Assembly (NCBI GenBank): GCA_037039925.1
Contig: JAXRKP010000012.1
Location: 382,050 to 446,049, forward strand
DNA from: Doris montereyensis
Taxonomy: Eukaryota > Mollusca > Gastropoda > Nudibranchia > Dorididae
Length of the DNA: 64,000 nucleotides
Reading direction: 5' to 3'
The position numbers and the translations under genes are program-made. Positions 12,181 through 23,266 of this stretch are shown in pieces (position 1 is the first letter of the stretch; each line of letters starts with the position of its first letter). The notes under the pieces were generated by a model. It was not told the DNA's origin. It did not search any database and worked only from the letters and a program-made list of their open reading frames with translations.

Positions 12181-13312
12181 GCATAAAAAACAGATTTAGT
12201 ACACATTATTTTGGCTTTGAGTATGTAAGTCCATATTTACCTTCAAAAGTATGTATTTTTTAAGGTTAGCTGTATTTTTTAACAAGAAACAAGTTGACGG
12301 TAGAGACACAGAGCCAGACCTGCCAACTGTCCCATTTTCTCCAGAACATTCCTCAAATTCCTGGATTTCCAGTTTGGGGGAAGGGGGGGGGGTGGATGAG
12401 GAGTGAAAGAATGAATATTGACTGAATTTTTTTTAACGAAATGCATTGACCAGAATATTTTCTTAAATAGGGTCAATTAATTCTAAGTGCCAAATTAATT
12501 CCGTCCCATTAAGTGCCACAACTCACCAGTGGAGAAGTGAGGGAATGTTTTGCCTGCCAACAACCACTTAGCTCAAATCACATGAAAAGGATTACGTATT
12601 TTTTAGTACATAATGTAAGTAGACTTGCACTTGTAAACATATAGGCTACAGTTTTCCTGAGCTTTCCACACATTGACCTCACATATATAAACATTTTCAG
12701 AATCGTTTGTAATTTCTCTTAATTTGACTTTCAGCTTCTTTACACATTAATCTCCTTTCCAAAATCAACAGTAAAAATCATTACGTTCATTTACATTGTT
12801 AGATTCAGCTGATACAATGATACATGCAATGCCTTTCGTTCAGTACTGTGACCATTTTTTAAAGCTTCCTTTCCTCTTTTAAAAGCTGACACAAATCTTT
12901 GTTTAACCATAGTTTGTTTGGTTATTTGATATTTTTATATGTAGCAATGTTGTCATAGCAACAATTGATGTAACAATAACCGTGTCAGTAAGATCATTTA
13001 TATTTTCACAAGTCTTTGAAAATGTCCCAAACAGTGATTTCAAAAATCAAAGCAATCACAGAGTTGTTTTGAATTGTCATTGTTCTAAACCCACATGGTT
13101 TTCACAGTGTTTTCACAGTAGGCTTTGTCCGCATTAACAATAGCTTGTATTTTGTCATAAGAGCAAAACGTGGTTGTGCTCTGAAATTCCAAGTCCAGAA
13201 ATGACATGTGACTTGTAGCACTTGTACCCCTCCTTGACGTTCCCCTAGCACTGATCGAGGGTTGTCTGGTTTCTGGTTGGACACCTGACATACTGGTGGT
13301 TTAATTTCATTT

Positions 13313-13593
13313 ACTCACATCCACAACTAAGGTGATCTCAGGGTTTTTGGAAGGATTTTTAATTTTGCCCGGCCGAGGGATCTTTAACGTGTACAGAGTG
13401 TTGTGATCTGCACACGGGACCTTTTATCGTCCATCTCCAATGGAATTAGGTGTCGATCCAGCTACCTGGACCAGGGGTTTAGATTTTGCTTGAAAAAACT
13501 TGAGAAAATTTGTCAACCGTTGGTGGGGCTTGAACCCACTACCTTTTGGTTGAGAGGCCGACGCCTTGCCTCTGGACTATCGAGTCCCCTTAT
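13313..13593 (-). mobile_element. tRNA-derived SINE, family 1, copy a
   Basis: Read on the minus strand it starts with a tRNA-like head (TAGTCCAGAGGC as A box, GGGTTCAAGCCCC as B box), then a body with the GATAAAA..GGTCCC and TTAAAGATCCC blocks, and ends in a CACAACTAAGG-region tail. Its head, body and tail match the plus-strand copies at 16,947-17,255 and 20,444-20,736 in the same order. It lies directly upstream of NDUFB11 exon 2. Confidence 0.85.
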
Positions 13594-13659
13594 ACTGGTG
13601 GTAGTGGTGATATACAAAGGTCTATAATATATATATATATTTTTATTACTGTTTTCCAG

Positions 13660-13793
13660 AATTACACATCTTATGGCTATGACCACGGCGATCGAGACAC
13701 AGACTGGTTCATACACCATTTTGTCATGTTGTGCACTATCACTATTGGAGTGTGTGGCGGTGGATTCATTCTGGCCTACATGCCTGATCTCAA
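13660..13793 (+). CDS. NDUFB11: NDUFB11 exon 2: transmembrane segment
   Basis: Preceded by a polypyrimidine tract and acceptor (TGTTTTCCAG|AATTAC) and ended by a donor (CTCAA|GTAAGC), phase 2. It encodes residues 76-120 in part: NYTSYGYDHGDRDTDW, then a hydrophobic helix (HFVMLCTITIGVCGGGFILA, about residues 95-115) and YMPDLK. Known NDUFB11 and ESSS proteins have the same arrangement: an acidic stretch, a [SN]xGYD or SYGFD motif, one membrane helix, then AYxPD followed by a basic matrix or intermembrane tail. This is the diagnostic exon. Reading past the donor hits TAA at once (AAG TAA), so the frame requires splicing here. Its last ~32 bases plus the donor seed the 63-bp array that follows. 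Confidence 0.93.
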
Positions 13794-15540
13794 GTAAGCA
13801 ACAGTATGGTCAAATGGTAATTGGTATGGTGGGATTCATTCTGGCCTACATGCCTGATCTCAAGTAAGCAACAGTATGGTCACATGCCTGGTCTCAAGTA
13901 AGCAACAGTATGGTCAAATGGTAAGTATGGTGGGATTCAATCTGGTATGCCTGATCTCAAGTAAACAACAGTAAAGTCAAAGGGTATGGTGGGATTCATT
14001 CTGGCCTACATGCCTGGTCTCAAGTAAGCAACAGTATGGTCAAAGGGTATGGTGGGATTCAATCTGGCCTACATGCCTGATCTCAAGTAAGCAACAGTAT
14101 GGTCAAAGGGTATGGTGGGATTCAATCTGCCTACATGCCTGATCTCAAGTAAACAACAGTATGGTCAAAGGGTATGGTGGGATTCAATCTGGCCTACATG
14201 CCTGATCTCAAGTAAGCAACAGTATGGTCAAAGGGTATGGTGGGATTCAATCTGGCCTACATGCCTGATCTCAAGTAAACAACAGTATGGTCAAAGGGTA
14301 TGGTGGGATTCAATCTGGCCTACATGCCTGATCTCAAGTAAGCAACAGTATGGTCAAAGGGTATGGTGGGATTCATTCTGGCCTACATGCCTGATCTCAA
14401 GTAAGCAACAGTATGGTCAAAGGGTATGGTGGGATTCAATCTGGCCTACATGTCTGATCTCAAGTAAACAACAGTATGGTCAAAGGGTATGGTGGGATTC
14501 AATCTGGCCTACATGCCTGATCTCAAGTAAGCAACAGTATGGTCAAAGGGTATGGTGGGATTCAATCTGGCCTACATGCCTGATCTCAAGTAAGCAACAG
14601 TATGGTCAAAGGGTATGGTGGGATTCAATCTGGCCTACATGCCTGATCTCAAGTATGGTCAACAACAGTAAAGTCAAAGGGTATGGTGGGATTCAATCTG
14701 GCCTACATACCTGATCTCAAGTAAACAACAGTATGGTCAAAGGGTATGGTGGGATTCAATCTGGCCTACATGCCTGATCTCAAGTAAGCAACAGTATGGT
14801 CAAAGTCAAAGAGTATGGTGAGATTCAATCTGGCCTACATACATGTCTGATCTCAAGTAAGCAACAGTATGGTCAAAGGGTATGGTGGGATTCAATCTGG
14901 CCTACATGCCTGATCTCAAGTAAACAACAGTATGGTCAAATGGTATGGTGGGATTCAATCTGGCCTACATGCCTGATCTCAAGTAAGCAACAGTATGGTC
15001 AAATGGTATGGTGAGATTCATTCTGGCCTACATGCCTGATCTCAAGTAAGCAACAGTATGGTCAAAGGGTATGGTGGGATTCAATCTGGCCTACATGCCT
15101 GATCTCAAGTAAGCAACAGTATGGTCAAAGGGTATGGTGGGATTCAATCTGGCCTACATGCCTGATCTCAAGTAAGCAACAGTATGGTCAAAGGGTATGG
15201 TGGGATTCAATCTGGCCTACATGCCTGATCTCAAGTAAGCAACAGTATGGTCAAAGGGTATGGTGGGATTCAATCTGGCCTACATGCCTGATCTCAAGTA
15301 AACAACAGTATGGTCAAAGGGTATGGTGGGATTCAATCTGGCCTACATGCCTGATCTCAAGTAAACAACAGTAAAGTCAAAATGGACACTGGATTCAAAA
15401 TCAACTGGTCAAGTCGGGGATTTATCATGGCCTACATTGTCTCAAGTCAAATGAATGTGACTCAGATCTGGGAAAGTAAAGGGTATGGTGGGATTCAATC
15501 TGGCCTACATGTAAACAACAGTATGGTCAAAGGGTATGGT
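13762..15540 (+). repeat. 63-bp minisatellite made from the NDUFB11 exon 2/intron 2 junction
   Basis: About 26 full or nearly full units plus degraded ones near 15,420-15,540. The unit contains GGGATTCAATCTGGCCTACA, TGCCTGATCTCAAGTAAGC (exon 2 end plus donor) and AACAGTATGGTCAAAGGGTA. Most units keep the GTAAGC or GTAAAC donor. Sub-types are interspersed: TTCATT (as in the exon) or TTCAATC, and GCAACAG or ACAACAG. One frame (WWDSIWPTCLISSKQQYGQR) is open through nine units because 63 is a multiple of three; it is not the NDUFB11 frame. Confidence 0.97.
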
Positions 15541-15585
15541 GGATTTATCATCATCATCATTAAAATTTCTTTTCTTTTTTAATCG

Positions 15586-15945
15586 CAGTATACTGAGGCG
15601 TTGTAGCTGAACCATAGTGTTGTAAACTTGTAATTATAACGACACTGGTTCAAGATGCGACAGCTGTACAAGTCGGGGGTTTTCACAACATTGTACTCTT
15701 GGGAAAGGTACTTCATTCTTCTTTCCTCACTTGACTCAGATATGAATGAGTACCCAGTTATACAGGTAGAGAAAAATCTTGTCCGAGTGTTAGTATGAAT
15801 AGCCTAACAGGTTTGTGTACTGTATGCTCCCCAGGAGTTGAGAAGGACCTTGAATGAAATGGCCTGCTGGGGGATAAATGATGTAGTCTGTGAACCTACA
15901 CTTGTACAGGGATACGGACTATAAAACTATCTTTATCTTTATCAA
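15586..15945 (+). mobile_element. SINE, family 2, full copy
   Basis: Unit with a weak tRNA-like head (GTAGCTGAACCATAGTG, then GGTTCAAGATGC as a B-box-like element), a body with GAGTACCCAGTTATACAGGT and AATGAAATGGCCTGC, and a short-repeat tail CTATCTTTATCTTTATC. The body matches 37,126-37,440 in the same order, where the head is missing. It lies in NDUFB11 intron 2. Confidence 0.75.
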
Positions 15946-16946
15946 GAAAATGAAAAGAAAGCAATAATAGGTTCATGGACATGTTTTTGTTTGAACAGGT
16001 CTTTTGTCAATCGTCTTTCACCATCAATACTTGTAATTGCTGTAGCGGCAGAGAGAAAAGAAAAAAGATAAATGTGAGAGCAGTCTTGACTATAATAGGA
16101 TTTAGGGTATTTCAGTAGTGAATCACAATCACAGAGTTTGTAGAGCTCAAGGTTACATTGGATGAGATGGAGGCTGCATCAAATTTTAACATGGGTTATA
16201 CTGTGGTCTCTGCCTTAGAGGCTGTCACATTTAAAGGCTGCCTGTGTAACAGATTTTCTCCTCTTTAATTACCTCCTAAATAAGAGGCCGCTTTCGAAAA
16301 ACATGAGTCTGGCCAAGAGGCTGCTTTTGTTTTATTAGAAGGCCAAATGGTCTACTAAACTCTAAGCAGTGAACTGAAACTAAATTTCAAAATTAGATCG
16401 AGAATGGCACTTTTAAATTTATCTCCATCTGGAATGTGTACATCATGTTGTAGGCCTAGAATCTCTACTTGTCCTGACTGAGCAAGTATCAGGCTCTTTG
16501 ATGGTAACGTCAGACACCTATTAGAGGAACGAGGCAATCGACACCTCGGTTTGCATCAGTATGCAGCACTTTCAGATCACTCACCATCATTGGAACATCT
16601 TGACCCGATCAAAATAATCCATGCAAAGGAGATTCATGTTTCACTGATAAAGAAATGAGGACGGTCTGAATTGAAACTGATGAATATGAACGCTTAATAC
16701 AACAGCTACCTTGTTTTATGAAATTTTAAAGAAATCTATGATGCGTCATTCTTTATCCTCTTTCCTATACCTCTTGCTTTCTCCTCTTTTGAGTTTGAGC
16801 TCTAAGCCTAAAGTAAAGATGTGAACAATGAACATCACACTATGATATTCATGTATCTAGGTTACATCCCACGTATTGGCGTTAGAGATCGTCCGGCTAA
16901 GAGGCCCCTTTTTGGTGTCTCCAGGGCCAGCCTCTTACTCTTGGAA
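15946..16946. other. NDUFB11 intron 2, no gene seen
   Basis: Ordinary intron sequence between two SINEs. No conserved reading frame and no clear tandem repeat. Confidence 0.6.
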
Positions 16947-17255
16947 GAGGATTCGGTAGTCCAGAGGCAAGGTGTCAGCCTCTCAGTCAAAATGTATTTG
17001 GTTCAAGCCCCGCCAAAGGTTGAAAATTTTTCTCACGTTTTCAAGCCAATTCTATCCCCTGGTCCAGGTAGGTGGATAGTCACCTAGTCCCATCGGAGAC
17101 GGATGATAAAAAGGAGATCCCGTGTGAAGATCACATCACTCTGTGCACGTTAAAGATCCCTGGGATGTTTACAAGGCACTCCGGGCAAATTGAAAATCCT
17201 ACCAAAAACCCCAAGATCAGCTTAATTGTGAATGTAGGTAAAATCAAATAAACAA
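16947..17255 (+). mobile_element. tRNA-derived SINE, family 1, copy b
   Basis: A box TAGTCCAGAGG at 16,957-16,967 and B box GGTTCAAGCCC at 17,000-17,010, spaced as in a pol III promoter. The body follows, with GATGATAAAAAGGAGATCCC, CTGTGCACGTTAAAGATCCC and the end region AATTGTGAATGTAGGTAAAA. Same family as 13,313-13,593 and 20,444-20,736. It lies in NDUFB11 intron 2, sense orientation. Confidence 0.88.
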
Positions 17256-17592
17256 ACCAACTTACTCTTAGAGGAGACCACTGTAGTATATTTCTGGTGA
17301 AAAACAAGTAGAGTTGTACAAACAACAAGCGATAGTTTCTCTGTGACAGTTACAAATGACAGGTTGTCATGGGATTGTTGATTCCATGATGATGCTAATG
17401 TTTTTAAAGTTCCGAAGCTGCTGGGGGTTTAACAACATTCTTATTCTTGAATGAATACGTAATAGAAAGCCATGTCATAAAATATTCCAGCAGTTGTATT
17501 TGAATTGCTTTCTACTTTTGCTACCATGTTTGGCATCATCATCATTCTTGCAACATTACTAGTGTCTTGTTGTGTTTTCTTTTCCCTCCCAG

Positions 17593-17743
17593 ATTAAATG
17601 ACTGGTGTCATAGAGAAGCGTATTTAGAACTGGAGAGAAGAGAAAAAGCAGGCCTACCATTGGTGGATCCAAACTATGCCAACCCAGAGACGATCGTTTT
17701 GCCTCCAAACGAAGAGCTTGGCGACCAGGAAATCATTATTTAG
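17593..17743 (+). CDS. NDUFB11: NDUFB11 exon 3: C-terminal domain and stop
   Basis: The acceptor TTCCCTCCCAG|ATTAAATG restores the codon split by exon 2 (AA|A). It encodes LNDWCHREAYLELERREKAG, then LPLVDPNYANPETIVLPP and NEELGDQEIII before TAG at 17,741. This matches the family C-terminus: an [RK]xx[ED]W..REA block, an LxxRExxGLP motif and a short tail with DPxxIxLP. With the extra A in exon 1 removed, the protein is 169 residues, slightly longer than the ~153-residue human precursor. The last four codons are acidic-hydrophobic and in frame to the stop, and a polyadenylation signal follows about 185 bp later. Confidence 0.95.
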
Positions 17744-17926
17744 ATGTCGATGAGAGAGAGAAAACGTGGATGGGTCGGGAGACTGGTAAACTGGAAGAGC
17801 TAGAGTGACTGAGTGAATGGAATAGTCGGCTACTTTTGAAACCTGCTTTAATCCTAGAGTATGCAGTTATTGATATATGTGTGAAGCAAATCCCTTGTGC
17901 CTCGTGTATGAAGTAGTATCTGTTCT

Positions 17927-17932
17927 AATAAA
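17927..17932 (+). promoter_or_regulatory. polyadenylation signal of NDUFB11
   Basis: AATAAA about 185 bases after the stop codon, in TTCTAATAAATCTCC. It is the first canonical signal downstream, which implies a short 3' UTR. Confidence 0.75.
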
Positions 17933-17943
17933 TCTCCAAATAT

Positions 17944-19930
17944 CATATTTAAAGGATGAAATCTAACTTGTTATCAAGTAGGCTTGGTTCTAACCATTTC
18001 TTATTTTTGAACATCGTTTAAAGGGAAGAGATTTCTTAGGGATCAAATGTTTTTTGTTATCAAAATGCACTGAGTTAGAAACAGTTTACTATTTCAAGCC
18101 TCGTAGGGTATGGGTTTGTAAGCAAAGCAGCAGTTTTAGTAATACAAGTTATAAGACAAACATAATTTAATATAAAGGTGAGTTTCACTTTAATTGGCTT
18201 GTTGTGGGATTTTTTTTCCCTAAGAATTTGAATCACGTTCAAATGTTGTGTGTACTTTGTAAATATTGCTTTGATGCTAACTGACAACAAGTTAATTAAA
18301 TAAATATGGTCCAAGGTCATGTAATGACAGCTTGAGACTATTAAACTGTACAAAATGTCATTGTTTGGCTTTTTTTTGTATCTGTAACAATCTAGTATGT
18401 ATGTAGTATAAAGGTTCTGGTTGTTTAGTGCGTCCTTATTCTGTAACAATTTACTCATCTGTGAGAACTCTATAATATTGGCCAAAGCAATGTTATTGTT
18501 AGTGTTAGAAGTTGTTGATGTACACAATGTATCTATTCTCTTTTTTCTAAATAATCCATAATTATTTTATACGTTGTTTATTTATTATTATCTGGAGAAC
18601 AATCTTTCTCTCAGGCTGTCTCTAAATATGAAGTTCAGAACAAAATTCAACAAAAGACCTTTTGGACTTTAATTTAAGAACGTGTGTAGTTTAAAATGCA
18701 GAAACACCAAAGGTTCTAGTATCTTAGCTAGGATTAGTTAGTAGTAGTAGTCGTAGGCTTCGGCATAAAAGACTGTTGTTCTGCCAAATATTTTATGGAG
18801 ACATTCATATTCATATTATGATCATTCTCTACATTATATTTCTGAGATTTCATATCTGAAGACAGAAAAAGAATGGAAATTAAAATATTTGAATGAAAGA
18901 AAATCAAAGGAAAGAGTTTCCTTTTATAAAAATAAAAGTTTATGTTTAAAATACAGAGTAAACATCCTCATTTAAGTTCATCTTTTTTTCTCATGGATTA
19001 TCTCCCTTCAATTTAATGTGGTAGATTTTTTGTAGTACAGTAGTCGCTGGATGAAAGCACACTTCTATGTAAACACACTGCATAAACACACACCTTCCTC
19101 TGTTGACCAAACTTTTACTATATAATAACGGTGTGTAAAGACACAGTCGACATGCATAAAGGTATGCCTTTTTCTCTGTAACTGTAATGCAACTTCATAC
19201 CCATCCATTAACAGCGGCCTTAAAACGAGTATTTTGTTGTTTTTGTCAGAAATAACAATAATTTGAGAACAGATGGCACACTTTAGCGAGCAATGCTAGG
19301 TCTAGGGCAAACGTGTTAGTATTCTTCCATGTCTTGCTTCATCGTCTGTCTGAGCACTACCCAGACGAAGCTGTCACTCAGACAGTCTTATGTCATGTCT
19401 GGCCTACATTGTCTATTCCACTCCTCCTGGTGTCCTTGTCTCTGTGATTTCTCGATGATCAAAGTCAAAGGCTGGCTCTCCAGACATTAATCTGTGGATT
19501 GCAAGTTTATCGACCGAGCAGAGTGCGACATGGTTCGCAACTGCAATCAGCAGAGAATTCATTCAGTGGAATAGATTAGACTACAATCGGTGACAGATGA
19601 TACACACACTTGCTGAAGGAGAGTAAGGGTGTGAGGGCGGGACTTAATGTTCACAGACCATGAGTGATTGGCTCTCAAGGTTGAGTGTACATAGTTAGAG
19701 AGTTTGTTTTGAGCATAATTGTTGATTCTGATAGATCTAGATCTACCTTTACGCTGTCACTTCATTTACAAAGCTGAGAATGAGAACCAAACACATTATT
19801 TTCCGCAAATCTGTATGACTTCTGATCTGCTCTCCGAGATTGCAAATAAAAGACAAAACAACAAAAACCCAATGAAACACAAAACAAAACTGAGCAAGCA
19901 ATCAGTTATTTAATAACGGAGACATTTTTG
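17944..19930. other. gene-free stretch
   Basis: AT-rich single-copy-looking sequence. A 150-codon minus-strand frame at 18,075-18,527 has no recognisable family or compositional support. A more GC-balanced block at 19,330-19,560 (with TCTGTCTGAG and ACTCAGACAG as short inverted partners) may be an old transposon piece, but I cannot assign it. Confidence 0.5.
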
Positions 19931-19944
19931 ATGTATACTTTCTG

Positions 19945-20450
19945 TCCATGTATCAGGTTTCTTTTTAATGTTTGTGTTGGTTGGTATTGGTATAATATAT
20001 TGATCTTGCCGTTACAACATTTGAAATGTAGAGAAAGTTAAAGAGTTATCTCTTGTACTTGTGGTATTGTTATCCAGAAAATCCATCTTTGACTTTGACA
20101 AATTATCCAATGACACTGTGCCTTTTACTACAGAGGCTTCTTCTTTTCTTTCTTTTTTTAGTGGTTCTGCTTCTTCTTTTCTTAGTATTTGTCTTTCATT
20201 CTGAAAGGTTTGGGTTCAAGTTTTGCCAAAGTTTTTTGGATGTCTTTCTTTTTGAAACCCATCAGGTTTTCTTTTTAATTTTGTGTGTTGGTATTGGTAT
20301 TATATTGATCTTGCCGGGACAACATTTGAAATGTAGAGAAAGGCAATTGTTTCATCTTGTACTTGTGGTATTGTTACATCCAGAAAATCCATCTTTGACT
20401 TTGACTTTGACACAATACAATGACACTGTGCCTGCTACTACAGAGGGACT
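19945..20450 (+). repeat. tandem duplication of a ~190-bp segment with a partial SINE head between
   Basis: 19,945-20,135 and 20,265-20,450 share blocks in order: AACATTTGAAATGTAGAGAA, TCTTGTACTTGTGGTATTGT, CCAGAAAATCCATCTTTGAC and AATGACACTGTGCC. Between them, near 20,205-20,262, lies a decayed family-1 SINE head (GGGTTCAAGTTTTGCCAAAG). The second unit runs straight into a fuller SINE at 20,444. The simplest reading is duplication of a unit that already held the SINE. Confidence 0.8.
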
Positions 20451-20736
20451 TGGTGGTCCACAGGCATAGTATTGGCCTCTCAACCAGAAAGGTTGTGGGT
20501 TCAAGCCCCGCCAAAGTTTTTTCATGTGAAACCCAACCCCCTTTGTCCACGTTGGTGGATTGACACCTAGCGGGGACGGATGATAAAAAAGAGGTCCCGT
20601 TTGCAGATCACAACTCTGTGCACATTAAAGATCCCTCAGCTGTTTACAGCGCAGTCTGAGCAAACATAATTAATCCTACTGAACCGCTCAAGATCACTGT
20701 AGTTGTGGATGTGGGTAAAATCGAATTCAAAGCCTC
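20444..20736 (+). mobile_element. tRNA-derived SINE, family 1, copy c
   Basis: Head with GGTGGTCCACAGGCATAG (A-box position) and GGGTTCAAGCCCCGCCAAAG (B box), then CGGACGGATGATAAAAAAGA-like body, CTGTGCACATTAAAGATCCC and GTTGTGGATGTGGGTAAAAT. Matches copies a and b along its whole length. Confidence 0.88.
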
Positions 20737-20742
20737 CTAGTT

Positions 20743-21019
20743 CTACTGCAGAGTGGCTAATTGGTGGCCAACATTCAAGAGGCCAGTAATGGGTTAGGCT
20801 GACCTTATACTTATAAGCAATATTAGTAAACTTTTCCCTTTGCCCCTACTGCAGAGTGGCTAATTGGTGGCCAACATTCAAGAGGCCAGTAATGGGTTTA
20901 GGCTAACCTTATACTTATAAGCAATATTAGTAAACTTTTCCCTTTGCCCCCTACTGCAGAGTGGCTAATTGGTGGCCAACATTCAAGAGGCCAGCAATGA
21001 GTTAGGCTAACCTTATACT
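20743..21019 (+). repeat. three tandem ~104-bp units
   Basis: Units start CTACTGCAGAGTGGCTAATT at 20,743, 20,846 and 20,951 (periods 103 and 105) and include GGTGGCCAACATTCAAGAGG and CTTATAAGCAATATTAGTAA. The third is truncated. The array abuts the SINE tail. Confidence 0.92.
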
Positions 21020-21196
21020 TTATATTACAAATTATAAGATTCGAAGATGAAGAAAAGTATGGTAAATTAGAGCTTCCTTGATCAAAACTGAACAAAATAA
21101 CAAGAAACATATAACTAATGGGTTTAATTTGTGTTTTATTTCCATTTTCATAAATTACCCATGTAACTGGACAGGTTTTGAGAATGGCTCATATTC

Positions 21197-21806
21197 ATAT
21201 AGATTACAAATTTATCGATGCAATAAGGGAAGAGAGTCTCTTTAAACAACTTATCTGAAATTTCAAAAAAATGCCAGTTGGGACTAGATCTTGCATTTGA
21301 TGCTATCCAATTGTTTTCATTGGTGATAAAATAATTGTTTATTCCGCAATGGTAAGAAACCGTGCGTAACGTTGCTTCCGGTAAACGGTGAACGTAAAAA
21401 AAAAAATACAAATACAAAATAGAAATTTTAAGAAAAGTGTTCAGATGCCTACCATTGAGTACGCTACCATAGATGGGCACACGGAGTGTTAAACTACACA
21501 GAGGGACCCACCTTTTCCCGCGATAGGAAGGGGTGAGGACAGGGTTAGGTGGGATAGTTTCGTGGCTTTTTATTGGGCGGATGGGCATCGTGGTAGGGAA
21601 TAGCGTTGATTGTGAATGGTCAGTGATAGTAATAGCACGATTTCTTACCATTTACGGAATAGACCCTATTTTATCACCAAAGAGAAAATACTTGAGACTT
21701 TGATAACTTGGATAGCATCAGCTAGTCCTAACTTTCATTTTTGAAATTTCAGATAAGTTGTTTACTCTCTTCCCTTATTGCATCGATAAACTTGTAATTT
21801 ATATAC
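21197..21806. mobile_element. foldback (inverted-repeat) element, ~610 bp
   Basis: Two ~170-bp arms (21,197-21,365 and 21,636-21,806) are imperfect inverted repeats. The left arm has ATCGATGCAATAAGGGAAGA and GGTGATAAAATA; the right arm has their complements. The ~270-bp centre (TTGCTTCCGGTAAACGGTGA..) has no ORF of note. It looks like a MITE or foldback DNA element. Target duplications could not be fixed. Confidence 0.8.
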
Positions 21807-21870
21807 ATTTCGCACATTCAGTGTAAATTTTTGCTTGATTGATACTTCCTTTCATTCATTCTCTATTATT

Positions 21871-22040
21871 TCTTCTTTCTAGACCCAGACTTTGAGATAT
21901 AGATCTAGTCTTACATTTATCCTATCATTTCTTCTTTCTAGACCCAGTGAGATATAGATCTAGTCTTACATTATCCTATCCTTTCATCATTTCTCCTTTC
22001 TAGACCCAGTGAGATATAGATTTAGTCTTACATTTATCTA
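21871..22040 (+). repeat. three ~60-bp units carrying TAGATCTAG
   Basis: Each unit has TTTCTAGACCCAG, GAGATATAGATCTAGTCTTA and ACATTTATCCTATC. The third is diverged (GATTTAGTC). It lies directly upstream of the CT tract. Confidence 0.9.
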
Positions 22041-22066
22041 TTTTTCGTTGTTTCCCATACTCACAC

Positions 22067-22289
<223 letters not shown>

Positions 22290-22290
<1 letters not shown>

Positions 22291-23262
22291 TTATCTCATT
22301 CTCTCTATCTCCTTCTCACCTTTTATTACTTACTTATTTTCATATTTTTTATTTCATTCTAGATCTGAACCTTCCACTCTCGCTCATTCTTCACACCCCC
22401 CCCCCACCCTGCTACGTTTCTTATCATCAGTCTTTTTTCTTTCTTTCTTTCTCCTTTATGTTTTTCTTCTGACATCACATTGTGTGATGCCGGAGGTATT
22501 ACTTAGATCTAGATATTTCTCATTTGTTGTCGGTTATACCCGAAACGTCACGTGTTTGTTCTGTCTAATACACTAATAGTGGAGTTGTCACTTATTGTCA
22601 TATTTCGCCATTCCTTTAGTGTTAATCCTATTCCTGCCTGTGTAGTAGTAGTAACATTTCCCAGTGTCAGGGGGTATTTTCCTTTTAGAAAGGCATGTGA
22701 TAGACTAGAGTGGTTGTATGTAGGAAAGTAGCCATAACTCAATAGGATTAGGTTTTCAGCTTCAAACATCTCTATACATTTTTAGAAACGGTTGACAATG
22801 GAACTGGTCGCTAAGAATGACCATCCAGACTGTTGCTGTTAGGAAACATGCAACACTTCACTGACCGATGATCAGATATGACCCATTGCTCAACGGTCAA
22901 CTAAGACCCCCAAAAAAAGAAAAATCTGAAGTAGCTTAGAGAAAGCAATTTCAATCTGCTTTCCATAATTGCTTTTGATGAAAAGATTGATATCAAAACA
23001 TATTTATGGCAAAAAAATTTAGATCTAGACCTAGAATCGTTTTTTTCCTTTTTGGCTCCATTCTGCTATAGAATGACGCTAAACTCTAACCCTAATACAG
23101 GTAAAGCATGCATGGCAGCCGGAAGTTACACTGGTGACTGACAGCATTCTGACCTACATGTAATTTCATCCTTGACGCGTCATGCGTGACTACAATGACG
23201 TGATGATCGATTTGACATACTTACCAAAACAACACTGAAATACTGCTTTTCTCTTTTCCACA
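22290..23262. other. gene-free stretch
   Basis: No gene seen. It ends in a pyrimidine tract and CACAG at 23,256-23,263 that resembles a splice acceptor just before the ZSWIM-like pseudogene. Confidence 0.5.
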
Positions 23263-23266
23263 GAGC

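Noticed and set aside
14112..14714. 200-codon frame in the 63-bp array
   Set aside because: It is out of frame with NDUFB11, is pure repeat, and depends on a unit length divisible by three.
18075..18527. 150-codon minus-strand frame after NDUFB11
   Set aside because: AT-rich composition, no domain, no splice or start support.
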